NCBI GenBank assembly: GCA_024742475.1
Contig: JANSYI010000034.1
Location: forward strand, 1 to 64,000
Length of the DNA: 64,000 bases
Direction: 5' to 3'
Source of the DNA: a bacterium
Lineage (GTDB): Bacteria > Myxococcota_A > Polyangia > Nannocystales > Nannocystaceae
Below are positions 28,107 through 38,171 of this stretch, one piece after another. The notes beneath the pieces are model-generated. The model saw only the letters and a program-made list of their open reading frames with translations, had not been told where the DNA came from and did not search any database. The position numbers were made by a program, and so were the translations under genes. The number at the start of each line of letters is the position of its first letter. Positions within the stretch are counted from its first letter, which is position 1.

Positions 28107-30068
28107 CTACTCCAGGTTGAGGCGCAGATAGTGGCCTTGGGACGGAACTCCGGGCGTTGGGCTGCCCGAGGAAGAGGCGAGGTCGAGATAGGTCTGTGGC
28201 ACGTCCCGGTCGGTCAGGACGAAGAGCATGTTCCAGCCTGGTGGCATTTCGCCGGCGTCCTGGGGCATCTCGACCTCGATGGTGTCCGCGTCCAACTCCG
28301 TGAACCCGAGTTCGACGAACCGCTGGTCCATGTCGAACTGGTGCGTCACCGAGCCGAGACGCACCAGCGTTACCCGACTGACCTCCGCGGCGGCGCCATC
28401 TCGCCGTTCATCGAGACGTCGACTGCGATAGTCGAGTCGTAGTCTGCATTGTCGGGCGCGACCTCGATCTCAGGCGCTGGGCCCCAGAACTTGTACGGTG
28501 GGCTGAAGAACTCGACCTCGGTCTGGTTCACTAGCTGCGAGCGCTGGCCGTTGCCCGCGGTCAAGACTCGCCCATCCGGGACCAAGATCGCGGTGGAGTG
28601 GTACATCCGCTCGTGAACTTGCTCCCCAAACTCGAACCAGTGCCCGGTCCAGGGCCACCAGAGGGCGGCAGACCGCGTCGCGTAGAAGGTGTTGTCCCAC
28701 TCCTCGCAGGTCTCGTTGCACCCCCCTCCTGAACCGCCGTCGACGCTCGCGCAGCAGTCACCGGCGTCGTCGCACTCCACGTTGGTGAAGACCCCGCTCG
28801 GCTCTCGGCAGTAGAACGTCGCATTCGAGTCACCGTTGCCCTCGGAGTTTCCGCCGGTCATGAGAACCGTTCCGTCCGGGAGCAGCGTCAGCGTTTGAAA
28901 GTGGCGTTGTTGCGGCATCGGGCATTTTTCTGCCCACTCCGGCTCGGGTATCGAGACGTCGATGACCTGAGTCGCATCCGTCGGGATGCACCGCGAGGAA
29001 GCGCTCGAACAACCGCCCGACTTCATGACTTGGTCGGGCTCGTACATGACGGCTGACCCGCCAGGTATGGCGGAAGTGAATGGACCGTCGTACTGCAACG
29101 TTGCGGGGTCAAAAATCCAACCGTCGCGAAAAAAGGCCCCTGCGCCTTCCTGGCCGCCCACGAACAACCGACCGTCCGTCATCTGAAACGTGAACGGGTA
29201 GAAGAACTTTCCCGCAGCGAGCTGGTCGATCGGATGTGCGGTGCGCTGCTGCGATGTTCCAGCTGCAAAGTCCCAGATCGTGATCGAGTTATTCACGAAG
29301 TCTCCGCCGTGCAGAATGATGCGACCGTCACCCATTGTGGTGAGGGACGGGTACCATCGCCCGAAGAACGGGCTGAGCAGTCCCTCGAACGACCACGTCT
29401 CGTCCACGAGCCTCCACGCCGAACGGGGGCCGCCGCCCCCCGACGACCCAGTCGCGTTGCCGCCTTGCACGATGGGGTTTCCGTCGACCCAGTGCGTATG
29501 GCCGGAGCAGAAGGGATCGGGAGTCGAAACATCCGAGACGCACGAATATTCGGACTTGTCGGCGCTCGGGCCTGGGCATGCGCCGTTCGTTGCGCTCGCG
29601 CAGTACTCGACGCAGTCGTTTCTAGTCTCGCAGTCAATGTCGCTGTCGAACGCGCAGCTCGAACGGTTGATGCTCAGCGGGACGTGGGTGAACGTCTCGG
29701 TCTCGATGTCGTAGAGATACTGGTCGTCCTTCGGATTCCCGAAGCCGGAGAACATCAGGATTTTCCCCGGGATATGGATTGTGTGGACCCCGATGAGGTC
29801 GCCGTTGCTTCCCGGCGGGCTGATGCTCGGTCTCGACCACTCGATTGGCGCCCCCCACTGGCCGATGTGCCGGGTCGTTCAGGTCGAGCAAACCGACGGC
29901 GTCTTCGCAGGAGAAGCCGCCGCTGCCGCCCGACCCGCCGTCACTTTCATCTGCCGTATCAGTATCCGTATCCGTTGCGCCAGCCGCTCCGGAGGTTCCT
30001 CCGCCCGTGTCGCAACCCAACAGCGAAAGCACGCCGAGACCGCCGACTGCAATCGTCCTGAATTGCAT
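28107..30068 (-). pseudogene. Galactose oxidase-like lipoprotein with two frameshifts
   Basis: The N-terminus (from 30068) has a signal with lipobox LLGC, a Thr/Asp and Gly/Ser linker and FSCEDAVGLLDLNDPAH. The frame is lost near 29865, where shifting by one base gives IGQWGAPIEWSRPSI and continues to MFSGFG. A Kelch-type propeller follows (RWYPSLTTMGDGRIILHGG; RHFQTLTLLPDGTVLMTGG; RMYHSTAILVPDGRVLTAG). A second shift near 28390 is needed to join the C-terminal DUF1929-like domain (AEVSRVTLVRLGSVTHQFDMDQ). The intact product would be about 650 residues, a secreted copper-radical-oxidase-like protein. Two Cys-rich insertions are unusual. True decay or sequencing error cannot be separated here. 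Confidence 0.75.
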
Positions 30069-30175
30069 GGTGTCGACGCTGCCCGAAGAGGGCCCGAAGT
30101 GTCAAGACAGGCGGCGCTACAAGGACATGCCGGTCGGCCGGCGCGACGCCGCACAGGGGGCGACCTGCGCGTCGC

Positions 30176-30562
30176 TCAGCTGTCGGCGACGAACTTGCCG
30201 TAAGCCTCGGCGTCCATCAGCGTCTCGAACGCGCCCGGATCGGCCGGCTTGATCTTGAGCATCCAGCCGCCTTCGTAGGGCGTCTCGTTGACCGACTCCG
30301 GCGCATCTTCGAGCGCCTCGTTGATCTCGACCACTTCGCCGTCCATGGGCGCGTACAGCTCGGAGACCGCCTTGACCGAGTCGACGTCTCCGAACGCCTC
30401 GCCGGCGGTCAGCGCGGTGCCGACGTCGGGCAGGGTGACCATGGTGATGTCGCCGAGCTGCTCGACCGCGTGGGCGGTGATGCCCACGACGAGGAGGTCA
30501 CCCTCCTTGCGGGCCCATTCGTGCTCTTTGGTGTAGCGGAGGTCGGCGGGAAAGTCGCTCAT
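30176..30562 (-). CDS. gcvH: Glycine cleavage system H protein
   Basis: A 128-residue lipoyl carrier: LRYTKEHEWARKEGD at the start, GDITMVTLPDVG, and DVDSVKAVSELYAP with the lipoylated lysine at residue 64. It ends with the YEGGWMLKIKPAD segment typical of GcvH. It shuttles the aminomethyl intermediate between the P, T and L proteins. It lies 42 bp downstream of gcvT on the same strand, so the two form an operon. gcvP is not adjacent: the next gene is the broken galactose oxidase. Confidence 0.95.
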   Translation of the reverse strand: MSDFPADLRYTKEHEWARKEGDLLVVGITAHAVEQLGDITMVTLPDVGTALTAGEAFGDVDSVKAVSELYAPMDGEVVEINEALEDAPESVNETPYEGGWMLKIKPADPGAFETLMDAEAYGKFVADS

Positions 30563-30604
30563 GTTCGGATTCTCTTCGGTGATCGGTTGGGGGAGGGGAG
30601 TGCC

Positions 30605-31696
30605 TTAGCTGCGGCGGTAGAAGGGGCCCTTGACCTGCTCGGCTTCGATGACGCGGCCGCGCTGGGACAGCCGCAGGGGCGCGCCGGGGGAGGCCATCGA
30701 CGCAGGCACGTACGCCAAGCCAATCGCGCCGCCGACGGTCGGGGCCACGCCGCCCGAGGTGACCCGGCCCACGACCGCGTCGCCTTCGCCGAGCACCTCT
30801 GCGCCCGCGCGGACGATGCCGCGGCTGGTGACCTTGAAGCCCACGAGCTTGCGCGAGACGCCCACGGCCTTGATCGACCGCAGCGCCTCTTGGCCGATGA
30901 AGGGGTGGGGCTTGTCGAGCTTGACCACCCAGCCCAGCCCGGCCTCGTACGGGTTGGTGGTGCGGTCGATGTCGTTGCCGTACAGCAAGAGCCGAGCCTC
31001 GAGCCGCAGCGTGTCGCGGGCGCCCAGGCCGATCGGTTTGGCCCCGGCGTCCGTCAGCGCGGACCAGACCGCGACCGCTTCGCTCGCAGGCACGAACAGC
31101 TCGAAGCCGTCCTCGCCGGTGTAGCCCGTGCGCGCGGCCAGGACGTCGACCCCCGCGATGGCGCCCTCGCCCAGGCCGAACGAGGGGACGTCGGCCAGCG
31201 ATGCGCCGCCGAGCTCGGCGACCATGCCGACCGCCTTGGGGCCCTGCACGGCGAGCAGCGCGAACTCACCCGACCGATCGGTCATCGTGCAGTCGCCCTC
31301 GAAGCCCGACAGCCCCTGCTCGAAGTGGGCGAGGTCCGCCGCGATGTTCGCCGCGTTGATGACGATGCGGTAGCGCTCCTCGGCCAGCTGGTAGACGATG
31401 CAGTCGTCGACGATGCCGCCGTCGGCTTGGCAGGTGACGGTGTACTGCGCCTTGCCGGGGACGAGCTTGCTGACGTCGTGCGTGACGAGCTTGGCGACGG
31501 CGGGCAGCGCGTCCTTGCCCACGAAGTCGACCTCGCCCATGTGCGAAACGTCGAACAGGCCCACCGAGGTGCGCACGGCTTCGTGCTCGGCGAGGATGCC
31601 CTCGTATTGGATCGGCATGTCCCAGCCGCCAAAGGCGGCCATCTTTGCGCCGAGCGCGACGTGGGTGGCGTGCAGGGGCGTGGTCTGGAGCGTCAT
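30605..31696 (-). CDS. gcvT: Aminomethyltransferase (glycine cleavage T protein)
   Basis: A 363-residue folate-dependent enzyme. Signatures are TPLHATHVALGAKMAAFGGWDMPIQY at the start, SVGLFDVSHMGEV, DGGIVDDCIVYQL (family Asp), RTGYTGEDGFELF, LGARDTLRLEARLLLYGNDID, and the C-terminal barrel SRGIVRAG. The start ATG is at 31694-31696. It takes the aminomethyl group from GcvH to form methylene-tetrahydrofolate and ammonia. No glycine riboswitch is apparent in the 94 bp upstream; GATAGT lies about 11 nt before the start and may be its -10. Confidence 0.95.
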   Translation of the reverse strand: MTLQTTPLHATHVALGAKMAAFGGWDMPIQYEGILAEHEAVRTSVGLFDVSHMGEVDFVGKDALPAVAKLVTHDVSKLVPGKAQYTVTCQADGGIVDDCIVYQLAEERYRIVINAANIAADLAHFEQGLSGFEGDCTMTDRSGEFALLAVQGPKAVGMVAELGGASLADVPSFGLGEGAIAGVDVLAARTGYTGEDGFELFVPASEAVAVWSALTDAGAKPIGLGARDTLRLEARLLLYGNDIDRTTNPYEAGLGWVVKLDKPHPFIGQEALRSIKAVGVSRKLVGFKVTSRGIVRAGAEVLGEGDAVVGRVTSGGVAPTVGGAIGLAYVPASMASPGAPLRLSQRGRVIEAEQVKGPFYRRS

Positions 31697-31753
31697 CGGG
31701 GCGCCTGCACTATCGAGCACCCAGGCCGGCCAACGCAAGCGGTGGCTTGGCCC

Positions 31754-31782
31754 TTTGTCCGCGGCGAGCAGGCTTGTTAGAT
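31754..31782 (+). promoter_or_regulatory. Putative sigma-70-type promoter with very short leader
   Basis: TTTGTC (31754-31759) and TTAGAT (31777-31782) are separated by 17 bp, and the ATG of the downstream lipoprotein starts 9 nt after the -10. If transcription begins at the usual distance, the mRNA has almost no leader. Confidence 0.5.
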
Positions 31783-31790
31783 CCCGTGCC

Positions 31791-32861
31791 ATGCCCCGAT
31801 CGCTCTCGGCCATGGCTTCGCGTCGCGCGCACGCGTGGCTCGCGATCGCGTTGCTCGGACTGGGCTGTCGCAACCGGGGCACCGAGGGCCCCGGCGCCGA
31901 GCAGACGCAGCTTCAAGCCGAGGCCACCATCCGCAAGGCGATCCGGCAGTCGCCCGAGGGGTTCATCTTCCTGCCCTCCAAGCGCGCCGAGCGGGTGTAC
32001 GAGCTGCCGCGCCTCAACGAGATCGCGCAGAGCATGCGCCAGCCCGCGGCCGCGTGTTTCCTCGGCGAGGCCGTCAAGACCATGCGGCTCGCCGCGCCCG
32101 GCGGGGACGAAGACGCCCCGGCCTACGAGGGCGTGCCCGACGGCCAAGCCAAGCTGCGGATGCGCGTGGGCGCCGACGGCAAGGTGCTGCGGGTCGAGAC
32201 CCTCGAGACCGGCTTCGAGGGCGAGTCGGTGCCCGAGTGCATCGCCGAGGAGCTCTCGCGGCGGCGCTTTCCCGAGAACCAAACCGGCACCGCGCACTAC
32301 ATCGACGTCGTCTACTGGGTCTCGCTCGGCCCCCAGCCTCGGACCGACGGGCACGCCGAGCGGATCCGTCGCGAACAGGTCGAGGCCGGCGTACGGGCCA
32401 AGAAGTGCCTGCAGGGGCGGGTGGGGGTCGGCGCGTACACCATCGAGGGGCTCAACCTCGTCGCGTCCAACGGGGCCACCGTGGCCAACCGCGTCGAGCA
32501 GAAGGGCTTGCCCGATGAGGTGCGGCAGTGCGTGGCGACGGCGTTCCGATCGCTGCGCTTGCTCGCCGACGACTCCACCTTCATCCGTCCGGTCGGCGTG
32601 CGCACGCAGTTCGTCGTGGCCGACGATGGGGTGGTGAGCGTCGAGGACGAGGACTGGCTGCGGTTGGTCGAGCTCGAGGAGCGCGCGCGCCGTGACGCGC
32701 TGCGAGCCGAACGCGACGCGGTCAACCCCGTCGACACCCTGCCGCCCGAGCCGCTGCCCGAGCCGCTGCCCGAGGCCGTGCCCGAGCAGGCGCCCCAAGC
32801 CGATCCGGGAGAGGCCGGGTTGAGGCTCGACATCGGCCCCCGCGGGGGCACCCTCCGGTGA
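31791..32861 (+). CDS. AgmX/TonB-like C-terminal-domain lipoprotein
   Basis: A 356-residue lipoprotein with signal AWLAIALLGLGC (lipobox LGLGC). Two copies of a small alpha/beta domain are seen, such as KLRMRVGADGKVLRVETLETG followed by ECIAEELSRRRFPENQTG, the pattern of AgmX/PglI and TonB C-terminal modules known from myxobacterial motility and envelope proteins. A helical segment and a Pro/Glu-rich tail close the protein. The next gene overlaps by a GTGA, so the two are coupled. A promoter with a very short leader lies just upstream. Confidence 0.75.
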   Translation: MPRSLSAMASRRAHAWLAIALLGLGCRNRGTEGPGAEQTQLQAEATIRKAIRQSPEGFIFLPSKRAERVYELPRLNEIAQSMRQPAAACFLGEAVKTMRLAAPGGDEDAPAYEGVPDGQAKLRMRVGADGKVLRVETLETGFEGESVPECIAEELSRRRFPENQTGTAHYIDVVYWVSLGPQPRTDGHAERIRREQVEAGVRAKKCLQGRVGVGAYTIEGLNLVASNGATVANRVEQKGLPDEVRQCVATAFRSLRLLADDSTFIRPVGVRTQFVVADDGVVSVEDEDWLRLVELEERARRDALRAERDAVNPVDTLPPEPLPEPLPEAVPEQAPQADPGEAGLRLDIGPRGGTLR

Positions 32862-33718
32862 CCCTCCCGGCGCGGGCTGAGCCGATCGCCAGCCCCCTGG
32901 AGGGCCTGCCGCTGTGCGACCCCGCCGAGATCGAGCGCGCGACCGGGTTCGTCCGCACCGTCCGCTCGCTCGTCACCGTCCCGCTCACCACGCTGGGCTT
33001 GCTCGCCACTCTCGCCGCGCTCTCGGTCGGCAACCTGCTCGCCGCCACGCTCGCGGGGGCCGCGACGCTCGGCGTCGTGTTCTCCCTCGTTCGGGACACG
33101 CGCCTGTCGGTGGCGCTCGATCGCCTGCGCAGCGGCCGACTCGCGGAGGCCGAGCAGGGCATGCACAGCCTCGTGCAGCCGCACGTCAGCCCCGATCGCC
33201 AGCGCGGGCGGGCGCAGGCGTATCTGGCCGCAATCGCCTGGGCCCGGGGGCACCACGCCGTCGCCCTTCGATGGACGAAGGCGCGTGGAGCGACGCTCGA
33301 GCGGGTCGGCGCGGCGGCGGACGAGGTGTTCCTCAACGAGGCGAGCGCGGTGTTGCTGCTCGCGCTGCTCGGCAAGCTCGCCGAGGCCGAAGCCGGCCTG
33401 GCACAGCTCGGGCCGACGCCGGAGGGAGATCGATGGGCCCGCGCCGAAGCGGCGGCTCGGCTGTGCGTCGCCTTTGGGCGGGACGATGTGGAGCCGGTCC
33501 GCCTGCACCTGCATCGCTGGATGCCGCTGCTCGGCGCCGACACCCCGCTGCTTGCGGCGTGGATGACCTGGGCCCTCGACCGGGTGCAGCGCCCCGAGGC
33601 GGCATACCAGGCGGCGGCCATCGCCCGCAGCGACGCTCCGGCGGTGGCCAGGCACGTCCCTCGACTCGCAGACTGGCTCTCTCGTTTCGAGACCGCGCGG
33701 CTGCACTACCGCAGCTGA
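32858..33718 (+). CDS. Membrane-anchored TPR-like protein
   Basis: A 286-residue protein starting at GTG 32858 in a GTGA overlap with the AgmX-like lipoprotein. An N-terminal pair of transmembrane helices (VPLTTLGLLATLAALSVG and AGAATLGVVFSLV) is followed by a wholly helical soluble part (DRLRSGRLAEAEQGMHSL; FLNEASAVLLLALLGKLAEAEAGL) like TPR units. The architecture resembles the partial gene at 63653, so the window holds two members of a local family. The partner is likely the upstream lipoprotein. Confidence 0.7.
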   Translation: MTLPARAEPIASPLEGLPLCDPAEIERATGFVRTVRSLVTVPLTTLGLLATLAALSVGNLLAATLAGAATLGVVFSLVRDTRLSVALDRLRSGRLAEAEQGMHSLVQPHVSPDRQRGRAQAYLAAIAWARGHHAVALRWTKARGATLERVGAAADEVFLNEASAVLLLALLGKLAEAEAGLAQLGPTPEGDRWARAEAAARLCVAFGRDDVEPVRLHLHRWMPLLGADTPLLAAWMTWALDRVQRPEAAYQAAAIARSDAPAVARHVPRLADWLSRFETARLHYRS

Positions 33719-33737
33719 ACGTCTCGGCTCGCGGTGG

Positions 33738-34268
33738 TCAGGACGCGCCGCCGTCGGCGTTCTCGTCGATCCACGCCGCGGCCGCTGCGTCGGCGCCCGC
33801 GGCCTCGCCGAGCATCAGGACGCCGGCACAGGGCCCGGCCAGCGGAGACTTGGCCGACGCGAGCGCCTCGCTCACGCACGCATCGACGCTCGCGCCCCGT
33901 CCGGAGTAGACGTCGAGCTCCGAGAGCGCCCCGGATGCGCCCTTCCAGGTCACGACCACCGCGGCGCCCTTGGGCGCGCAAGCGTCGAGCGCCGCCTTGT
34001 GCTCCGCGAACCCGCCCACCATCGCCATCCCCTCGAGCAGCGGCCGCTTCGCGTTCGCACACGAGAGGCTCTGGACTCGGAGTCCGTTGGCCTCGGTGCC
34101 GCCCATCTCCAGGTTCGCGTCGGCAACCTTCAGCCGGGCACGCACCTGCTCGGCGCTCAGCGTGACCTCGGGTTTCGCCGGCCCGGCGGCGGCGTCCCCG
34201 GTGGCGTCATCGCACGCAGAGCCGGCGACGAGGAGGAGAAGAAGGGGCGTGGCGAGCACTCGCGGCAT
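33738..34268 (-). CDS. Lipoprotein of unknown function (176 aa)
   Basis: The lipobox is AGSAC after a leucine-rich core (TPLLLLLVAGSAC). The mature protein has an Ala-rich linker, a beta segment (NGLRVQSLSC), and cysteines at CANAK, DACAPK, DACVSE and PCAG that could pair in the periplasm. No family is recognised. It converges with the membrane TPR gene (19 bp between stops) and is downstream of the TerC gene on the same strand. Confidence 0.68.
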   Translation of the reverse strand: MPRVLATPLLLLLVAGSACDDATGDAAAGPAKPEVTLSAEQVRARLKVADANLEMGGTEANGLRVQSLSCANAKRPLLEGMAMVGGFAEHKAALDACAPKGAAVVVTWKGASGALSELDVYSGRGASVDACVSEALASAKSPLAGPCAGVLMLGEAAGADAAAAAWIDENADGGAS

Positions 34269-34310
34269 CGTGGGGTTGTAACGCGCCCACGGGTACAGTG
34301 CCTCGTCCGC

Positions 34311-35525
34311 TCAGCGCCGGGGATCGTCCGCGGTGTCCGCGTCGGGGTCGACGCTGTCCACCGCGCCCGGCCCCGACCCCGATTGCGCCGCCGGGTGCAG
34401 GTCGCTGTCGAGGTCGATCGGCCCATCGGGCAGCACGGCGACCGCCGAGGCCTCGATGGACTGCGAAATCGAGGCGTGCGGGTCGATGTTGGCGATGAGC
34501 GAGGCGGCCTCGGTGTTCTCCAGGACCGCCTCGTGGTGGTCCTCGGCGGGCAGCAGCAGGCTGACGACCATCGAGCCGGCGATGAGCCCGGCGACGATAC
34601 CCAGCGAGATGCCGACCGGGATGTGGAAGGGGTCGATGAGTCCGAACAGCCCCTCGGCCACCAGCATCTTGCCGCCGATGTACGAGAGCACCAGCCCCAG
34701 GCCGTATTTGAGGTAGGCGAACTTGTCGAGGATGCTCTGCAGCAGGAAGAACATCGCCCGCAGCCCCAAGATCGCGCACACGTTGCTCGTGAACACGATG
34801 AACGGGTCGCGGCTGATACCGAACACGGCCGGAATGGAGTCGAGCGCAAACACGACGTCGGACGTCTCGACCATGAGCAGGACGATGAACAGCGGCGTGA
34901 AGCGGAGGCCCCGCTTGGTGCGGATCGCAAACTTGTCGCCGTGATAGCGACGTGTCAGGGGCAAAACCCGTCGGGCGAGGCGGTAGGCGATGTTGCCCGA
35001 GGGGTCGGGGTCGTCGTCGTCGGTGAACAGCAGGCGGATGCCCGTGAACAGCAGGAAGCCGCCGAAGATGTACAGCGACCACGAGAACATCTCGATGAGG
35101 CTGATGCCGACGACGATGAACACGCCGCGCAGCACCAATGCACCGACGATGCCCGCGAACAGGACGCGGTGCATGACCTCGGCCTTCACGTCCATGTAGC
35201 GGAAGATGACGATGAAGACGAAGAGGTTGTCGACCGACAGCGACTTTTCGATGAGGTAGGCCGAGAGGAACTCGAGGCCCGCCTGCTTGCCGAAATGGAG
35301 GTAGACGTAGAGGTTGAAGCACAGGCTCAGGACGACCCAGACGATCGTCCAGCCCAGGGCTTCCTTCACGCTGACCGTCTTGGCCTCGCGGTGAAACACG
35401 CCGAGGTCGATGGCGAGCAGCACCAGCACCCCGACCAAAAAGGCCGCCCAGGTCAGCGGTGAGCCGACACTACCAAGGCCCAGGAGGGCGCCGGGCCCTC
35501 CCGCGATATCGACGAGCGCGTTCAA
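34311..35525 (-). CDS. TerC/Alx-family integral membrane transporter
   Basis: A 404-residue membrane protein with about nine hydrophobic helices. The TerC hallmarks are AFLVGVLVLLAIDLGVFHR, EKSLSVDNLFVF, FIVIFRYMDVKAEVMHRVLF, FTGIRLLF and the second acidic motif VETSDVVFALDSIPAVF. Alx/TerC proteins act in manganese export and metal or tellurite resistance. The soluble C-terminal tail of about 80 residues (Asp/Ser/Pro-rich) is longer than usual. The upstream neighbours are small lipoproteins. No yybP-ykoY-type leader is evident; there are only about 15 bp between this gene and the next upstream. Confidence 0.9.
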   Translation of the reverse strand: MNALVDIAGGPGALLGLGSVGSPLTWAAFLVGVLVLLAIDLGVFHREAKTVSVKEALGWTIVWVVLSLCFNLYVYLHFGKQAGLEFLSAYLIEKSLSVDNLFVFIVIFRYMDVKAEVMHRVLFAGIVGALVLRGVFIVVGISLIEMFSWSLYIFGGFLLFTGIRLLFTDDDDPDPSGNIAYRLARRVLPLTRRYHGDKFAIRTKRGLRFTPLFIVLLMVETSDVVFALDSIPAVFGISRDPFIVFTSNVCAILGLRAMFFLLQSILDKFAYLKYGLGLVLSYIGGKMLVAEGLFGLIDPFHIPVGISLGIVAGLIAGSMVVSLLLPAEDHHEAVLENTEAASLIANIDPHASISQSIEASAVAVLPDGPIDLDSDLHPAAQSGSGPGAVDSVDPDADTADDPRR

Positions 35526-35540
35526 GTTGGTCGCAGTCGC

Positions 35541-36056
35541 TCAGGCGTCGAGGCGCTCGAACTTGGTGTCTTTGAGCTTGATGACGAGCTTGCGAGGCTT
35601 CGAGTCGTCTTGGTAGTCCAGGTCGACGAGCGTGCCGGTGAACTCGACGTAGGTGCCCTTGGGGTAGCCGTCGCCGATCTTCTCGTTGGACAGGAGGTTG
35701 TACTCGATGGTGATCTCGTAGAGCACCGGGTCTTCGACGAGCACCGAGGCTTCGTACTTGCCCAGCTCGCTGTCGGCGATGTTCTCGCCGAGCGACGAGA
35801 CGACTTGAAAGCGACCCTGGCCCTTGAACGAGCCTGGCTTGCTCTTGATCGCGTCGACGTGCGCGGCGCGCTCTCCGCTACTCATCGTGTTGAACGCCTC
35901 GAGGTTCTTCTTGCCGAAGGTCAGCTCGTCCTTCGTGACGTCGAACCTCTCCGGTGGCTTCTGCCAGGCAGGCTCTTCACCCTTGTCGCAGCCCAGCGGA
36001 CCCGCCGCCACGCTCAGCACCAAAAGGGCGGCAAGGGATTGTCCCACAGCGCGCAT
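35541..36056 (-). CDS. Lipoprotein with OB-fold-like domain (171 aa)
   Basis: Signal segment SLAALLVLSVAAGPLGC (lipobox PLGC), followed by a beta-rich domain in which FKGQGRFQVVSSLGENIADSELGKYE and TYVEFTGTLVDLDY suggest an OB-like barrel, as in the tRNA_anti-like envelope proteins. It lies 15 bp upstream of the TerC gene on the same strand, probably in one transcript. On the minus strand TAGGTT is 7 nt before the ATG, with GTGGAC 17 bp further upstream as a -35 candidate. Confidence 0.7.
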   Translation of the reverse strand: MRAVGQSLAALLVLSVAAGPLGCDKGEEPAWQKPPERFDVTKDELTFGKKNLEAFNTMSSGERAAHVDAIKSKPGSFKGQGRFQVVSSLGENIADSELGKYEASVLVEDPVLYEITIEYNLLSNEKIGDGYPKGTYVEFTGTLVDLDYQDDSKPRKLVIKLKDTKFERLDA

Positions 36057-36150
36057 GGGCCGAAACCTATCACTTCGCGGGGGGATGTCCACGACCGTGA
36101 AACCGCCCGACGTCGGCGGGGTTTCATGCAATCGGCGGGCCCAAATCGAT

Positions 36151-36960
36151 TCAGATCGGGTTCTCGGCGTCGCAGAGGCTGTCGGGCCCCAGCGTCGCCG
36201 CGAGCTCGTCGCGCGCGGCGTCGGCGAGGGCAGCCCGGTCTGAGGGCGCCTCGAAGGTGATCCGCACGTGGTATGCCACGCTGCCGTCCTCAGCCCGGGA
36301 CCAGCGGGGGTAGGAGCCGATGTCCAGCCCCTCGCCGTGCTTGGCGAGCAGCGCGTCGAGGTGGGGCGCGAGCTTGCTCTCGTCGAGCGTCGTGTGCAGC
36401 AGGGCCAGGTGCCAGCCCTCGCCCCGGGGCAGCTCACCGGGCGCGACCTCGAGGTGCTCGAGCTTGGCCCGGAAGAGGCTGGGGACGCCGGGCAAGATGT
36501 ACAGCCGCGAGCGGACCGGGTCGGCGTCGCGGTCGAGATCGAGCCGAAGCACCGGCCAGCCCTTGCTCCCACGCAGGGTCGTGCCCTCGGGGACGTCGGC
36601 CATCGACAGCGCGGCGTCGCTGAGGTCTTCCCCGTAGTGCTTGCGCAGCGAGGCCGCCATCTGGGGGTGCTGCACGAGCGGCCGGCCGGTGGCCGCGGCG
36701 ATCGAGGCCATGGTGATGTCGTCGTGCGTGGGTCCGACGCCGCCGGAGGTGAACACGAGGTCGGCGCGTCGTCCCAGCCGCAACAGGGCCTCCCCGATCG
36801 CCTCGGCGTCGTCCCCGACCATGGCCATCTCGACGAACGCGATCCCGAGGCGGCGTAGCACCTTGGCCAGGTGATGCCCGTTCTCGTCCCGGATCTTCCC
36901 GCTGAGGAGCTCGTCGCCGATGAGCAGCAGGCCGGCGGTCGGGGAGGTTTGCGTGGACAT
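36151..36960 (-). CDS. CinA/MoCF-domain protein (molybdopterin-binding-like)
   Basis: A 269-residue protein that starts TAGLLLIGDELLSGKIRDENG and carries FTSGGVGPTHDDITMASIA, the MoCF/MoaB fold core. It continues with YILPGVPSLFRAKLE, as in the N-terminal COG1058 domain of CinA and in eukaryotic FAD synthase relatives. The nicotinamide-nucleotide amidase domain of full-length CinA is absent. The activity is probably a nucleotide-pyrophosphatase-type reaction, but this is uncertain. It is divergent from carA across 59 bp. Confidence 0.85.
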   Translation of the reverse strand: MSTQTSPTAGLLLIGDELLSGKIRDENGHHLAKVLRRLGIAFVEMAMVGDDAEAIGEALLRLGRRADLVFTSGGVGPTHDDITMASIAAATGRPLVQHPQMAASLRKHYGEDLSDAALSMADVPEGTTLRGSKGWPVLRLDLDRDADPVRSRLYILPGVPSLFRAKLEHLEVAPGELPRGEGWHLALLHTTLDESKLAPHLDALLAKHGEGLDIGSYPRWSRAEDGSVAYHVRITFEAPSDRAALADAARDELAATLGPDSLCDAENPI

Positions 36961-36982
36961 CGCGCAGGGACGATAGCAGCTC

Positions 36983-37012
36983 TTGACCCCGCGCCAGCCT
37001 CGGGCGTATCTC
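36983..37012 (+). promoter_or_regulatory. carA promoter with near-leaderless spacing
   Basis: TTGACC at 36983-36988 and TATCTC at 37007-37012 are 18 bp apart; the carA ATG begins 7 nt later at 37020. This is the best -35 match in the window with so short a distance to a start codon, and predicts a leaderless or nearly leaderless carA mRNA. Confidence 0.55.
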
Positions 37013-37019
37013 CCGACGC

Positions 37020-38167
<1,148 letters not shown>

Positions 38168-38171
<4 letters not shown>

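Noticed and set aside
31697..31790. Glycine riboswitch before gcvT
   Set aside because: The 94-bp gap is too short for a tandem or single aptamer with its expression platform, and conserved aptamer segments are not seen.
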